Of a DNA stretch of 64,000 bases, positions 9,341 through 19,524 are shown one piece after another. The stretch is from Vibrio sp. B1FLJ16. GTDB taxonomy: Bacteria; Pseudomonadota; Gammaproteobacteria; Enterobacterales; Vibrionaceae. The translations under genes were made by a program, and so were the position numbers. The notes under the pieces were generated by a model. It did no database searches. It worked only from the letters and a program-made list of their open reading frames with translations, and was not told the origin of the DNA. The stretch's first letter is position 1. Every line of letters begins with the position of its first letter. The stretch is taken from the NCBI RefSeq assembly GCF_905175385.1, contig NZ_HG992749.1, positions 1,798,001 through 1,862,000 of the forward strand, given 5' to 3'.

Positions 9341-10423
9341 TTAGCTAATCCTAGACCAGTGATTATCCCATTGTATTCCGCTTGAGAAGGTATTCTTAAA
9401 CTCTCCCGGCAACTGTTCAACCACTTTACCTGCGCCTGAACTGACGCGGAACTCATCACCATAGATAACAACGCCTGATGCATCAGGCAGTGCGTTCAGT
9501 TCTACCAGTTCACCCGTTTCTTTAGACCAAATACCATAGCAATTCCCGGGAGGAGAGGTAGCCAAAATCCAGTCTTTGGTTGCCGCAATACTGGCGACAT
9601 AATGGTTGAACCGTGCCCATTGCTCAGGCTCTGCTCTCAGTTCAGACATACCTTCACCGCGCTTATGCGTAGCGATCAGTGCCGGATACTCATCAGGTTC
9701 CCCTCGATATTGCTGCCCACATAGCACGGTTTCAGATCCATCGTGAGCCAAATGGCGAATGCTCAGTTTATGGTCGGACAACGAGACTTGGTCGAGCAAC
9801 TCTCCGTCCTGAGAAAGATAGCTAAGGGTGGGTGTCATTGACTCTAGGTTCAGCGGCTCCCGCCCGTTAGTATGTACCCCACCGACACCAATCGCTAATG
9901 TTCCATCAGGCATCATAATGACTTCATGCGGGCCTATCCCAAAGCCTGACAATTCATCGATTTTTTGATATTGGTTACGCGCATCGTAAACGCCGATAAT
10001 ACCGCGACTCGTCCCGCTTTCGCCTTCCGTTGCGAACAGATAGTGCCCATCGTGCGAGTAAACGCCATGACCATAGAAGTGGCGGCTTCCTAAAGCAGGC
10101 TGAAGTTTAATCACTTGCTCGGTACGATAGTCAAATACCATAAAAAAGGTACCAGGACGGCGACCAAACACCACCGCATGACCGTGTTGATTTATCGCGA
10201 CACCGTGACCGCGCTCAGGAATGGGAAATGTGGAAATCGGCATACCATGCTCGTCTGCAACGACCGCAGCAAATTTATCCCGTCCTATAATAGAGCAGCC
10301 GATTAAAGCCGGTATCCGTCGTTCAGTTGCCGCACAACCAAACGGCAGTATTGGCATGGCCGCACCAAATAATGCGGCTTTGAGTAAAGTACGACGCGTT
10401 TTATCAGTCACCATCGGTAGCAT
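9341..10423 (-). CDS. DUF1513 Tat-exported beta-propeller-like protein of the imelysin iron locus
   Basis: This 360-aa protein begins with a twin-arginine signal (KTRRTLLKAALFGAAMPILPFGCA); the final Cys could also be a lipidation site. The rest is a repetitive beta-rich sequence (HGHAVVFGRRPG, GHGVYSHDGHYLFATE, GIGPHEVIMMPDG) expected of a propeller fold and characteristic of DUF1513. It overlaps the preceding imelysin gene by 20 bp, so the two are translationally coupled. DUF1513 proteins accompany imelysin/DUF1111 cytochrome operons in many proteobacteria. The likely role is in periplasmic iron handling, but the biochemistry is unknown. Confidence 0.85.
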   Translation of the reverse strand: MLPMVTDKTRRTLLKAALFGAAMPILPFGCAATERRIPALIGCSIIGRDKFAAVVADEHGMPISTFPIPERGHGVAINQHGHAVVFGRRPGTFFMVFDYRTEQVIKLQPALGSRHFYGHGVYSHDGHYLFATEGESGTSRGIIGVYDARNQYQKIDELSGFGIGPHEVIMMPDGTLAIGVGGVHTNGREPLNLESMTPTLSYLSQDGELLDQVSLSDHKLSIRHLAHDGSETVLCGQQYRGEPDEYPALIATHKRGEGMSELRAEPEQWARFNHYVASIAATKDWILATSPPGNCYGIWSKETGELVELNALPDASGVVIYGDEFRVSSGAGKVVEQLPGEFKNTFSSGIQWDNHWSRIS

Positions 10424-11441
10424 TGAATCCTATAACTACTCCAAGCTCGATCGCTACCTCTTCATGGATAAGGTACTTCAGCTGCTCTAACTTATTGTAT
10501 TGAGCCAATACATTGCGATAACCATCGACGGTTTGTAACGCTGTAAACAGGCTCTGCTCTTCTGGCCAGGTATCAAGTGTCAGCTCAAACTGTCGAGCAA
10601 CTCTATCAGCTAACTCTACCTTACCCTGCTCTCGTAAAAGTGAATCCAAACCACTGCCGTTGGCCAGATACAGGGCTTGCATGCTTTGTAGATTCGCTTT
10701 CAAATTCGCCAAAGAGGTGCCTGACCGCCACGACTCAGAAAAGTAAGGTCTTGGGTGGCCGATTTTCGCCATTGGGCGGCTTAGCTTCTTCATACTGTAT
10801 TCAAGCTGATTAGACAGCAGTGAAATATATTCTGATTCCCACTCGGTCTTTTTCAGCGACTTCCATGGATTCTGAGCCCAAGAGTCCGCGATGATTTGTG
10901 CTTTGTCTTGTAAGTTTTGTGCAATTGATACGCCTGTGGAACAGGTTAGATCGTTAGTAGCTAGTGTTGAAGATTCATCATAAAGCAGCCATTCAAGAGC
11001 ACCTAGCCCTTGTACAGTAACGCTTTGGGTCGATATCTGTTCCGAGATCCAAGCATGGTCAGCGTTGATGAGTGAAGACATTTTTCGACCCGTCGTGTTC
11101 TTCTTATCCGGCCAGAACTGCACATTCCAGCTTTGCTCTAATGCCCTGGCAGGGCCTCTCTCCTGCCCTTGCAAAGCCATCCACGCTCGCATGGTTTCAT
11201 GCCATTGTTGTTTGACTGCTGTCTGGTCTCTGTTTTCTGCTTGGCAGTAGGCACTGAAACTCTGCTTTAGTTTTTGACTTTGGTTTAAAAACCTGTGTGC
11301 TGACTGATACTCAACTTCATACACACTTTGCGAAATATGGTTCGTTTTCTCAGCAATGCTTGTTTCTGAACTCAATGTCGATTGACAACCAGTCAGGCCG
11401 AGTACTGCAGTCACAGAACTAACTAATAGTGTTTTATTCAA
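10404..11441 (-). CDS. Imelysin-family lipoprotein (second copy)
   Basis: The 345-aa protein has a lipoprotein signal (VLGLTGC, lipidated Cys near residue 19). The imelysin/peptidase M75 pattern is present: a helix-rich body, WMALQGQERGP, and GLGALEWLLYDE, which corresponds to the GxHxxE-type motif with the His replaced. That replacement suggests the usual metal site is altered, as is common in the second imelysin of these operons. It follows the cytochrome gene by about 10 bp and overlaps the DUF1513 gene. The probable role is as a periplasm-facing partner in iron uptake, analogous to EfeO (inference). Confidence 0.87.
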   Translation of the reverse strand: MNKTLLVSSVTAVLGLTGCQSTLSSETSIAEKTNHISQSVYEVEYQSAHRFLNQSQKLKQSFSAYCQAENRDQTAVKQQWHETMRAWMALQGQERGPARALEQSWNVQFWPDKKNTTGRKMSSLINADHAWISEQISTQSVTVQGLGALEWLLYDESSTLATNDLTCSTGVSIAQNLQDKAQIIADSWAQNPWKSLKKTEWESEYISLLSNQLEYSMKKLSRPMAKIGHPRPYFSESWRSGTSLANLKANLQSMQALYLANGSGLDSLLREQGKVELADRVARQFELTLDTWPEEQSLFTALQTVDGYRNVLAQYNKLEQLKYLIHEEVAIELGVVIGFNATDGD

Positions 11442-11451
11442 GATGAGTTCC

Positions 11452-12850
11452 TTATAAAGAATCTAAGAAAGCAATAAGGGCATCACGCTCATTCTTGCTT
11501 AAAGCCAATACGTTTTGCTTGGAAGCTTCCGCCTCACCACCGTGCCAAAGTACGGCTTCCATGACATTACGTGCGCGACCGTCATGCAGATAGTATGTGT
11601 GCCCGTTAACTTCTTCGGTATATCCTAATCCCCATAGAGGCGGAGTACGCCACTCACGACCGTTTGCAAGATATTCAGGTCTATTATCCGCGAGCCCTTC
11701 CCCCATATCGTGTAGTAGCAAGTCTGTATATGGGTGAATATTTTGCTCAGAAAGCGCTGGTAAACCTGAGCGCTTTGCGGTTTTTACGTTGGTTTTGTGG
11801 CAGCTTTCGCAACCGGACGACGCGAAAAGTTTCTGACCGAGCTGAACTTTAGGATCGTCCATATTGCGACGAATCGGCACTGCTAAGTGCTGACTGTAAA
11901 ACTCAACAAAGTCCAATATATTCTGGCTTACCTCTGGATCACCACCATTTGGCAACTCTTTACAGATTGTCTGCTTTGAAGTGCAGTTTTCATTTGGGAA
12001 CAAATGACTTGTCAAACCGACATCGCCATTAAAGGCTGCTGCATTTTGCTGCATCAACGTCGGTTGGCCCGCTTTCCAGCCAAATCGACCGAGTGCGAAA
12101 TCTCCTTTCTCGATATCCCAGACTTTATTCACTTTGCCTGAAATACCATTGTTATCGCTGTCGTTTTCATCCGCCCAGGCAAGCAACGTTTCATCAGGAA
12201 TGCTTTCCAATAACCCTAAGCCAATCATTGGCGGTGCAACACGAGCAGAAAACTCAGTATCCGGATGCATAGCTCCGTAACCTAAGTCCGTTATCTTGAG
12301 GTCCGGTTTTCTCAGCGTCACCGTTGTGCCATCGTTAAACTGTACCGGAACTTCCTTATATGTAATTTTGATTTTGCCTTCTGGCTTCTGGTCCTGAAGG
12401 GCGAAGTCTTGTAACTGACCGCCGTAGGTCGGCTCAGGTATACCGCCATCAAGGATGTATGCTTTTTTTTTGCTCTGGTGTTACCGCAGGGATGCTCAGA
12501 CGCACTAGCATTGAAACCGCATGAATGTCACCTTCTTCCGGCGGATGGCCCCTGCCATCTTTAATATGGCAGTTTTGGCAACCATTGGTGTTGAATAGTG
12601 GCCCAAGACCGTCACGTGCGTCGGTTGAGGCGGGAGCTTGCACCCAAGGGTTTCTGAAAAAGCTATTCCCCACACTAAAATCCAGTCGCTTGCTCATTGG
12701 TAAATTCGCAGCTGGAAGAGAATAGGCATTCGCGCCGTCTTTTTTAACGCTTGTTCTCCCGCCAGAACGAACGTCATAAGCGGATGCAGAAAAAGAAAGC
12801 AAAGCGGTAAATGCTAGCGCTAAGTTGAATTGATTAATGGATGGCTTCAT
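11452..12850 (-). pseudogene. Di-haem c-type cytochrome oxidoreductase (DUF1111), split by a -1 type frameshift at a run of nine A
   Basis: The first part starts with ATG at 12850 (AAGAG upstream), has a signal peptide (LALAFTALLSFSASA) and a haem motif NGCQNCH. It then hits a run of nine A (T on the plus strand, 12463-12471) and stops at 12449-12451 after KKSIHP. If the run had eight A, the frame would read on as KKAYILDGG then PTYGGQLQDFALQ and join perfectly the downstream frame, which holds the second haem motif SGCESCHKT and ends at 11452. The repaired protein would be 465 aa, normal for the family. The upstream neighbour is an imelysin and the downstream neighbour is another imelysin, the standard arrangement. 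This may be a true mutation, a sequencing error, or a slippage site. Confidence 0.88.
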
Positions 12851-12944
12851 ATCATTGCTCTTAAATGAATTGATAACAGCGAGCTCAAACGGCAAAGGGC
12901 TCAATCTGTAAGATGAGCCCTTGGGTAATTACTTTACTTTGATT

Positions 12945-14207
12945 TTAAAACTCGTGGTCAGCAGTGTCCGGGCTCAGGCTATCAATGCCTACGATACCGG
13001 CAGCACGTTCTATTGCACCAGTTTGCGCAACAAGAGCCATGATAGTCTCATTAACCAGCGCGTTGCCTTGCTCGTTTCCAGCAGCGATCAGCTGATCAAA
13101 GTGCTGGTTATTCTTCTCAGCAGATGTCACCAGCTCGCCGACTTGATTACGTGTATCATCAAACTGCTTTTGAATCTCTTTGCCTGCTTGCGCATCTTTC
13201 TGTGTAACTAAATTAGCAATGCTTGGGCCACTAAGTAGCGTACCGTCTTGACGCTTATACGAACCGGTGTAAACGTTGTAGATGCCTTGCTCATTGTAGT
13301 AATGAGAGTTGTGCGTGTTATCAGAGAAACAATCGTGCTCATCTTCTGTTGAGTTAGCTTCCAGAGCTACTTTCATGCGTTCGCCAGCCAGTTCTCCAAG
13401 AGAAAGAGAACCCATGCCGAACAGCATTTTACGCAGACCATTTTGAGCTGAATCTGCTAATAGCTCCTGACGGTAATTGTCTTTTACATCAGAAGACCAC
13501 TGCTTCTCCATCCACTCCAGATCTTGAATTAACAGACCCGCAGCCGCTTTAAGGTACTCACCGCGACGGTCACAGTTGCCGTTAGTACAGCCAGAGCCAA
13601 CAACGAAGTCCGTGTATGCTCGTTGACCAGCACCCGCATTGTTACCGTTAAGATCCTGACCCCAAAGCAGAAACTCAATTGCGTGATAGCCAGAAGCAAC
13701 GTTCGCTTCAGAACCACCGACTTCATTTAGATCTGCAATCAGTTCAGGGGTAATTTTTGAAACATCCAGTTTCGTTGAACCAATAGTGAGGTTTGTGTTT
13801 GCAACAATGTTAGCCGCTGCACCTTCGTTACCGAGTTCATATTGGTAATCTGCTGCAACGTAATCGATAAGGCCTTCATCTAACGGCCATGCATTAAGCT
13901 GACCTTCCCAGTCGTCTACAACTGCGTTACCAAAACGGAATACTTCAGATTGTTGATAAGGTACGCGAGAGTCAAGCCAAGCCTGCTTTACTTCTTCAAG
14001 CTTTGCAGCAGAAGGAGTATTCAGAAATTCATCAATTTTTACATTAAGCGTTTTTGCCGTTGTCAGTGAGTCTGCAAATACTGCATGAGCAACATCAGCG
14101 TAGTGCTCGACAACTTGTTGTTCAGTTATCTGAGTAGCAACCGCAGCACCACTGGAAATGAGAAAAGAGGCAGCAATAGCTTGGACTAAAACTGTTTTTG
14201 CATTCAT
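12945..14207 (-). CDS. Imelysin-family periplasmic protein (IrpA-like, peptidase M75)
   Basis: The protein is 420 aa. It has a signal peptide (VLVQAIAASFLISSGAAVA) and the imelysin hallmark GYHAIEFLLWGQDLN with H175 and E178. A second conserved stretch is WPLDEGLIDYV at about 107-117. I chose ATG at 14207, not the one 9 nt earlier, because AAGGA then lies 8 nt upstream. It heads a four-gene operon: imelysin, di-haem cytochrome, imelysin lipoprotein, DUF1513. Family members are iron-regulated periplasmic proteins needed for growth on low iron. A weak Fur-box-like sequence lies about 45 bp upstream. Confidence 0.9.
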   Translation of the reverse strand: MNAKTVLVQAIAASFLISSGAAVATQITEQQVVEHYADVAHAVFADSLTTAKTLNVKIDEFLNTPSAAKLEEVKQAWLDSRVPYQQSEVFRFGNAVVDDWEGQLNAWPLDEGLIDYVAADYQYELGNEGAAANIVANTNLTIGSTKLDVSKITPELIADLNEVGGSEANVASGYHAIEFLLWGQDLNGNNAGAGQRAYTDFVVGSGCTNGNCDRRGEYLKAAAGLLIQDLEWMEKQWSSDVKDNYRQELLADSAQNGLRKMLFGMGSLSLGELAGERMKVALEANSTEDEHDCFSDNTHNSHYYNEQGIYNVYTGSYKRQDGTLLSGPSIANLVTQKDAQAGKEIQKQFDDTRNQVGELVTSAEKNNQHFDQLIAAGNEQGNALVNETIMALVAQTGAIERAAGIVGIDSLSPDTADHEF

Positions 14208-14249
14208 TTGAAGCATCCTTGTTGAGCAATGTAATTCTGTAGTAATAGT

Positions 14250-14268
14250 GCTAATTATTCTTATTTAC
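14250..14268. promoter_or_regulatory. Possible Fur box upstream of the imelysin operon
   Basis: GCTAATTATTCTTATTTAC matches the classical 19-bp Fur consensus at 12 of 19 positions by hand alignment. The position, 43-61 bp before the start of an iron-type operon, is right, but the match is weak in an AT-rich region. Confidence 0.35.
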
Positions 14269-14447
14269 ACTTTTAATCACGAGATAATACAAATTTACAA
14301 TTTTTTTGCAACTTGAGATTCAAAAAAAAGCGTTGTCTGTGTGACAGAGTCGTCTATGTGAGTTCCTGACTAACGTGTTTCGTAAAGGAATTGGGATTTC
14401 GAAGGCTATGTTCGAAGATGAGTACGATAAAAGCAGACTACGGATAT

Positions 14448-14474
14448 AAAAAACGGCCCTAATAAAGGACCGTA
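14448..14474 (-). terminator. Terminator downstream of tdk
   Basis: On the minus strand, ACGGTCC and GGGCCGT pair (one G-T pair) around TTTATTA and are followed by TTTTTTAT. It lies about 100 nt after the tdk stop. The remaining 14208-14447 stretch holds only the promoter region of the imelysin operon. Confidence 0.7.
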
Positions 14475-14573
14475 TGGAAGAGTGAATATGCCTAATCAGT
14501 ACGCTGGAAAGCCTGATAATGTGTAGTAAGTAACCTAAGAGACTTTTCAGAACCTGCTCTGACAATCAAGGAG

Positions 14574-15152
14574 TTACTTCCCTAATGCTTCTTTGTAATG
14601 CTGACGGCAAACTGAAACGTAACGATCGTTACCACCAATCGCAACCTGGTCACCCTCTTTAATTGCCACGCCGAGCTCATCAGTACGGATAACCATGTTT
14701 GCCTTGCGGCCACAGTGACAAATTGTTTTAAGTTCAACCAACTTATCAGCCCAGGAAAGCAAATACTTGCTGCCTTCAAAAAGGTCACCAAGAAAATCGG
14801 TACGAAGACCATAACAAAGTACGGGAATGTGTAATTTGTCGACCACTTCAGTCAACTGATACACCTGCTCTTTTGATAAGAACTGACATTCATCGACTAA
14901 AATACAATGACGTTTTTCCACTTCATTTAAAGCTGCAATTTCCTGGTATAAATTGCTGTCCGGGCGGAATAGGTGCGCATCAGACTGCAAACCAATCCGT
15001 GAACTCACCTTGCCAACACCATAGCGGTCATCGAGCGCTGCGGTGAAGATCACTGGCGTCATACCACGTTCTTGATAGTTAAAAGAAGATTGAAGAAGAG
15101 TTGTCGATTTACCCGCATTCATTGCCGAGTAATAGAAATACATCTGAGCCAC
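14574..15152 (-). CDS. tdk: Thymidine kinase
   Basis: This 192-aa protein is a type II thymidine kinase that phosphorylates thymidine to dTMP in the salvage pathway. The P-loop is at residues 8-18 ([11 protein letters not shown]), the Walker B-like DECQFLS is at about 88-94, and the lasso and zinc region includes CHCGRKANM and a terminal VCRQHY. The length matches the E. coli-type enzyme of about 200 aa. It follows cysS in the same direction but a terminator hairpin separates them, so it probably has its own promoter. Confidence 0.97.
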   Translation of the reverse strand: MAQMYFYYSAMNAGKSTTLLQSSFNYQERGMTPVIFTAALDDRYGVGKVSSRIGLQSDAHLFRPDSNLYQEIAALNEVEKRHCILVDECQFLSKEQVYQLTEVVDKLHIPVLCYGLRTDFLGDLFEGSKYLLSWADKLVELKTICHCGRKANMVIRTDELGVAIKEGDQVAIGGNDRYVSVCRQHYKEALGK

Positions 15153-15191
15153 AGTGCATTACCTTGTTAAAATATATAATAGCTAGCAAAG

Positions 15192-15217
15192 AAAAGGGCT
15201 GAATCATCAGCCCTTTT
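15192..15217. terminator. Terminator of cysS
   Basis: AAAAGGGCTGA, ATCA loop, TCAGCCCTTTT: an 11-bp perfect stem 12 nt after the cysS stop, followed on the minus strand by CTTTG. Confidence 0.85.
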
Positions 15218-15228
15218 ATAAAATTCAA

Positions 15229-16611
15229 TTACTTACGACGCCACGTTGTACCTTCAGGGCCATCTTCAAGTACGATGCCCATTTCAGTCAGCTTATCACG
15301 CGCCATGTCTGCATTTGCCCAATCTTTAGCAGCACGAGAATCGTTACGCAGCTTGATCAGCGCTTCAATTTCTGCCACTTCGTCATCGTTACCCGCATCA
15401 CCTTTAAGGAAGGCCTCAGGATCCTGATGAAGAATGCCGATAACCTCAGCCAGCTCACGCATTAATGCGCCAAGCTCACTCGCTTTCTCAAGGTTTTCGG
15501 TCTTCAGACGGTTGACTTCACGCGCCATGTCGAACAGCACTGAGTACGCTTCTGGTGTATTGAAATCATCATTCATCGCAGCAGTGAAGCGAGTAACATA
15601 CTCTTCACCACCAGCAGGTGCAGCTTTCAAATCAAGACCACGCAGCGACGTATACAGACGCTCAAGAGACGCACGCGCTTGGTTCAGGTTCTCTTCGCTG
15701 TAGTTCAGCTGACTACGGTAGTGACCTGACATTAGGAAGTAACGCACTGTTTCAGCATCGTAATGACCTAATACGTCACGGATCGTAAAGAAGTTACCCA
15801 GAGACTTAGACATTTTCTCGCGGTCTACCATCACCATTCCGCTGTGCATCCAGGTATTCACGTACTGAGTGTCGTGAGCACAGCATGACTGAGCGATTTC
15901 ATTCTCATGGTGAGGAAACTGAAGGTCAGAGCCGCCGCCGTGGATATCAAAGTGGTTCCCCAGAATAGAAGAGTTCATCGCAGAACACTCAATGTGCCAC
16001 CCCGGACGGCCTGGGCCCCATGGGGATTCCCATGTCGGTTCGCCAGGCTTAGACATTTTCCACAGAACAAAATCCAGTGGGCTGCGTTTTGCGGTTTCGA
16101 TATCGACACGAGCACCAGCCTGAAGCTGATCAAGGTCTTGTTTAGACAGTTTACCGTATTCGTCAAACTTGCCTACTTCGAACATTACGTCACCATTATC
16201 TGCAACGTATGCAAAACCACGTTCAATCAGCTTTTCAACTAACTCGATGATTTCAGAAATAAACTGCGTGGCACGAGGCTCAACGTCTGGACGTTTCATG
16301 TTCAGCGCATCAAAATCAGCGTGCATTTCACCGATAAGACGCTCGGTCAGTGAGTCACAAGATTCACCGTTTTCTGCCGCGCGCTTGATGATTTTGTCGT
16401 CGATATCCGTGATATTACGAACGAATGTCAGATCGTAACCCAAGTAACGCAGGTAACGTGATACAACATCAAAAGAGACAAAAGTACGACCGTGGCCGAT
16501 GTGACAGAGATCGTAGATGGTAACTCCACAGACATACATGCCAACTTTACCGGCCGTAATTGGTTTGAATTCCTCTTTCTGTCTTGTGAGTGTGTTATAT
16601 ATCTTTAACAT
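15229..16611 (-). CDS. cysS: Cysteine--tRNA ligase
   Basis: The 460-aa class I aminoacyl-tRNA synthetase has HIGH at residues 37-40 ([12 protein letters not shown]), KMSKS at about 266-270 ([12 protein letters not shown]), and zinc ligands including C28 in MYVCGVTIY and the later GWHIECSAM and [11 protein letters not shown]. The length equals the E. coli enzyme. It attaches cysteine to tRNA-Cys in the cytoplasm. It is divergent from ppiB; the two promoters share about 200 bp. Confidence 0.98.
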   Translation of the reverse strand: MLKIYNTLTRQKEEFKPITAGKVGMYVCGVTIYDLCHIGHGRTFVSFDVVSRYLRYLGYDLTFVRNITDIDDKIIKRAAENGESCDSLTERLIGEMHADFDALNMKRPDVEPRATQFISEIIELVEKLIERGFAYVADNGDVMFEVGKFDEYGKLSKQDLDQLQAGARVDIETAKRSPLDFVLWKMSKPGEPTWESPWGPGRPGWHIECSAMNSSILGNHFDIHGGGSDLQFPHHENEIAQSCCAHDTQYVNTWMHSGMVMVDREKMSKSLGNFFTIRDVLGHYDAETVRYFLMSGHYRSQLNYSEENLNQARASLERLYTSLRGLDLKAAPAGGEEYVTRFTAAMNDDFNTPEAYSVLFDMAREVNRLKTENLEKASELGALMRELAEVIGILHQDPEAFLKGDAGNDDEVAEIEALIKLRNDSRAAKDWANADMARDKLTEMGIVLEDGPEGTTWRRK

Positions 16612-16815
16612 GATCTCTATCTATGATTGTGAATGAATAAAAGAAGGCCGAGTATAACAATTCCAGCCTTATTAGGTAATAACAATTGATCGATAAAAAG
16701 GATAATTGGCTAAACTTCATCCATACAACGATTAATTTCCTCTTCCTGAGTTTTTAAAGCGTGACAACTTAGGCTAGAATCTCGGATTCAATACAACACA
16801 GTAAAGGACAGTAGC

Positions 16816-17310
16816 ATGATCACCCTTCACACTAATTTTGGTGACATCAAGATTCAACTAAACGAAGAAAAAGCGCCAGAAACAAGCGCAAACTTCCTTC
16901 AGTACTGCCGCGACGGTTTTTACGACAACACGCTTTTCCACCGTGTTATTGATGGTTTCATGATCCAAGGTGGTGGCATGGAATCAGGTCTGCGTGAAAA
17001 AGCAACACGTGCACCTATCAAAAACGAAGCAAACAACGGTCTGAGCAACAAAGTCGGTACACTTGCTATGGCACGTACAATGGAGCCGCACTCAGCAAGC
17101 TCTCAGTTCTTCATTAACGTAAATAACAATACATTCCTGGATTTCCGTAGCGAAAGCCTGGACGGTTGGGGTTACTGTGTTTTTGGTGAAGTAGTTGAAG
17201 GCATGGACATCGTAAACAAGATCAAAGGCGTTAGCACTGGTTCTTACGGCATGCACCAAGACGTACCACTAGAAGACGTAGTCATTACTGGTACAACAAT
17301 TGAAGAGTAA
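16816..17310 (+). CDS. ppiB: Peptidyl-prolyl cis-trans isomerase B (cyclophilin)
   Basis: The 164-aa protein is a complete single-domain cyclophilin without a signal peptide, so it acts in the cytoplasm. The catalytic core [13 protein letters not shown] is at about 41-53, with [18 protein letters not shown] at about 76-93 in the cyclosporin-binding face. AAAGGAC lies 8 nt upstream of the ATG. It is followed by lpxH in the same direction, as in E. coli, with a hairpin between the two. Confidence 0.97.
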   Translation: MITLHTNFGDIKIQLNEEKAPETSANFLQYCRDGFYDNTLFHRVIDGFMIQGGGMESGLREKATRAPIKNEANNGLSNKVGTLAMARTMEPHSASSQFFINVNNNTFLDFRSESLDGWGYCVFGEVVEGMDIVNKIKGVSTGSYGMHQDVPLEDVVITGTTIEE

Positions 17311-17343
17311 TTCGTAAGAATTATTACCCAGAACTAATTTAAA

Positions 17344-17370
17344 TGGGGAGGCATCGCCTCCCCTTATTTC
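17344..17370 (+). terminator. Hairpin between ppiB and lpxH (terminator or attenuator)
   Basis: GGGGAGGC, ATC loop, GCCTCCCC, then TTATTTCT. The 8-bp G+C stem ends 8 nt before the lpxH ATG, so it may both terminate ppiB transcripts and control lpxH translation. Confidence 0.7.
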
Positions 17371-17371
17371 T

Positions 17372-18100
17372 ATGACGACATTATTTATATCTGATCTACA
17401 CCTTACTCCTAAGCGTCCTGACATTACGCAGTGTTTTATGACCTTTATGCGTACAGAAGCAAAAACTGCCGATGCACTTTACGTATTGGGTGATCTTTTC
17501 GAGTTTTGGGTCGGCGACGATGATAAGACCCCTTTCGCGAATCAAATTCGGTCAGAATTTAAAAATCTTACTGATAATGGTGTCGCGGTATTCTTTATTC
17601 AGGGAAACAGGGATTTCCTATTGGGTGAGCGTTTTTGTAAACAGACCGGAATAACACTACTTGAAGATGTTTGTACCATTGATCTTTATGGAACCCGAGC
17701 TGTGATTTTGCATGGCGACACACTCTGTACTGACGACGTGGATTACCAAAAATTTCGTAAGACTGTTCACCAACCTTGGCTACAATGGGTATTCAATCAT
17801 ATCCCGTGGTTTATTAAGAAAAAGATAGTTGCGAAAGTTCAGTCGGATATTCGAGATGACAAAAAAAGTAAGCCTATGGATATTATGGACGTGAATCAGA
17901 GTGAAGTTGAGCAAGTGATGTCACAATATTCTGTCGACCTCATGATTCATGGTCACACGCATCGTCCGAAGACTCATGTGTTTGACGTCAATGGCATGCC
18001 CAAAACTCGTATCGTTTTAGGTGATTGGTATACGCAAGGGTCTGTATTGCATGTGGATTACAACGGTTTAGACCTTAAAACAAGGCCATTTGACACATAA
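17372..18100 (+). CDS. lpxH: UDP-2,3-diacylglucosamine diphosphatase
   Basis: This 242-aa metallophosphoesterase hydrolyses UDP-2,3-diacylglucosamine to lipid X in lipid A synthesis at the inner membrane face. The signature motifs are SDLHL (D8, H10), [12 protein letters not shown] at about 41-52, QGNRDFLLG at about 76-84, and [10 protein letters not shown] at about 193-202. The length fits E. coli LpxH (240 aa). The start ATG has no Shine-Dalgarno sequence within the usual window; the only GGGGAGG is sealed in the hairpin just upstream. Confidence 0.96.
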   Translation: MTTLFISDLHLTPKRPDITQCFMTFMRTEAKTADALYVLGDLFEFWVGDDDKTPFANQIRSEFKNLTDNGVAVFFIQGNRDFLLGERFCKQTGITLLEDVCTIDLYGTRAVILHGDTLCTDDVDYQKFRKTVHQPWLQWVFNHIPWFIKKKIVAKVQSDIRDDKKSKPMDIMDVNQSEVEQVMSQYSVDLMIHGHTHRPKTHVFDVNGMPKTRIVLGDWYTQGSVLHVDYNGLDLKTRPFDT

Positions 18101-18209
18101 TTTACACAAAACCCCTCTATCACTCACAATATTAAGACGTTAAGCATAGATATTTCACAAAAAAGTAATTATTATCACATCAGTCAGTTAAGCCAAAAGA
18201 AGTACCTAA

Positions 18210-19424
18210 TTGAAGTATTCTTACGTAGCCCGTCAGCCAATTTTAGATAGAGAAAAGCGAACCATAGGTTATGAGCTTCTATTTCGCGACGGCCCTAAAA
18301 ATACCTTCCCTGAAGTAGAACCAGAACTGGCTACTAGTCGTTTGCTATCTGACCATTTTATGTCGACACACTACAATACTTTGGGCAATAAGCTCGGGTT
18401 TGTTAACTTCCCGCAGCAAAGCCTAATAAATTTAGTACCGACCCTGTTTCCAAAAGACTCATTAGTTATTGAAGTTCTGGAGGATTGCGAGCCAACTGAA
18501 GCGCTTCTTGGAGCTGTAAAGCACCTACATAAGTTAGGCTATCGAATCGCTCTGGACGATTTCGTCCCAACTAAAGCCTGGATACAATTCCTTCCATACA
18601 TATCAATCATTAAGTTTGATATTCGTATGGTTCCTATCAATAAAGCAGCGAGTTATATTAAAGCACTCAGCCAATACAAAATTAGCTTTCTTGCTGAAAA
18701 AGTTGAGACATACGAAGAGTTTACACAAGCACTAGATGCTGGGTTTAACTACTTTCAGGGTTATTTCTTTAGTAAGCCAGAAATGATAAAGAAAAAACGC
18801 CTGAAGCCCTCTTTTTTGGCTGTCATCCAACTGTGTAAAGAGATTGCAGATAAGCCTATCGATTTTGATGAAGTAGAACGACTATTTTCAATTGATATTA
18901 CGCTTTCATACAAACTGCTTACTTTCGTCAATTCTGGTTATACGCTTAGCACGAAAATTAAGTCGTTCAGACAAGCTTTGATTTATCTTGGCGAAGATCG
19001 CTTAAGACGCTTTATATCACTCGTAGCTATCGCATCAGTACAAGACGACAAGCCCGATTCCTTGTATGCACTTGCTATTCAGCGTGCTCGCATGTGTGAA
19101 CTTTTGCTAAGCCAGATGAAGACTAAATACGATCCCGGGCAAGCTTTTCTGACTGGCATGTTTTCACTACTGGGCTCATTGCTCGATCAACCGCTTGCAG
19201 ACGTGATAGACGACATCCCTGTAGACGATGATATTAAGCTCGCGTTAACCAGCCGAAAAGGGGTTTTGGGCTACCTACTCTCCCTCTCTATTACTTACGA
19301 GCAAGCTGACTGGGAAACCATCGAGAAATATTGTTCAGCCCTGAAACTTTCAGAAACCCAACTTGTAGAAGCATTTAATGAGTCTATGGAATGGGCTCAG
19401 GATTTAATGTCCCAAAGCGCTTAA
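18210..19424 (+). CDS. EAL-HDOD domain protein (YuxH type)
   Basis: The 404-aa protein has an EAL domain at about residues 3-195 and an HDOD domain at about 200-390. EAL residues that bind c-di-GMP and metal are mostly present (YELLF, FVNF, VIEVLE, ALDDF, IKFD, AEKVE, QGYFF), but loop 6, normally DDFGTG, reads DDFVPT, so hydrolysis may be weak or absent. The start is TTG at 18210; the domain already begins at residue 3, so a later Met would remove it. HDOD-EAL proteins in Vibrio influence motility and biofilm signalling; the role here is inference. It is monocistronic. Confidence 0.9.
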   Translation: MKYSYVARQPILDREKRTIGYELLFRDGPKNTFPEVEPELATSRLLSDHFMSTHYNTLGNKLGFVNFPQQSLINLVPTLFPKDSLVIEVLEDCEPTEALLGAVKHLHKLGYRIALDDFVPTKAWIQFLPYISIIKFDIRMVPINKAASYIKALSQYKISFLAEKVETYEEFTQALDAGFNYFQGYFFSKPEMIKKKRLKPSFLAVIQLCKEIADKPIDFDEVERLFSIDITLSYKLLTFVNSGYTLSTKIKSFRQALIYLGEDRLRRFISLVAIASVQDDKPDSLYALAIQRARMCELLLSQMKTKYDPGQAFLTGMFSLLGSLLDQPLADVIDDIPVDDDIKLALTSRKGVLGYLLSLSITYEQADWETIEKYCSALKLSETQLVEAFNESMEWAQDLMSQSA

Positions 19425-19524
19425 ACCAACAGGCTAGATTTATATAGACATTCGAAGTTTCGACGAATATGGGTGTATAATGCCCCTTCCCTACTAGATT
19501 ATTATTCATTCGAGATTTCTTTTT

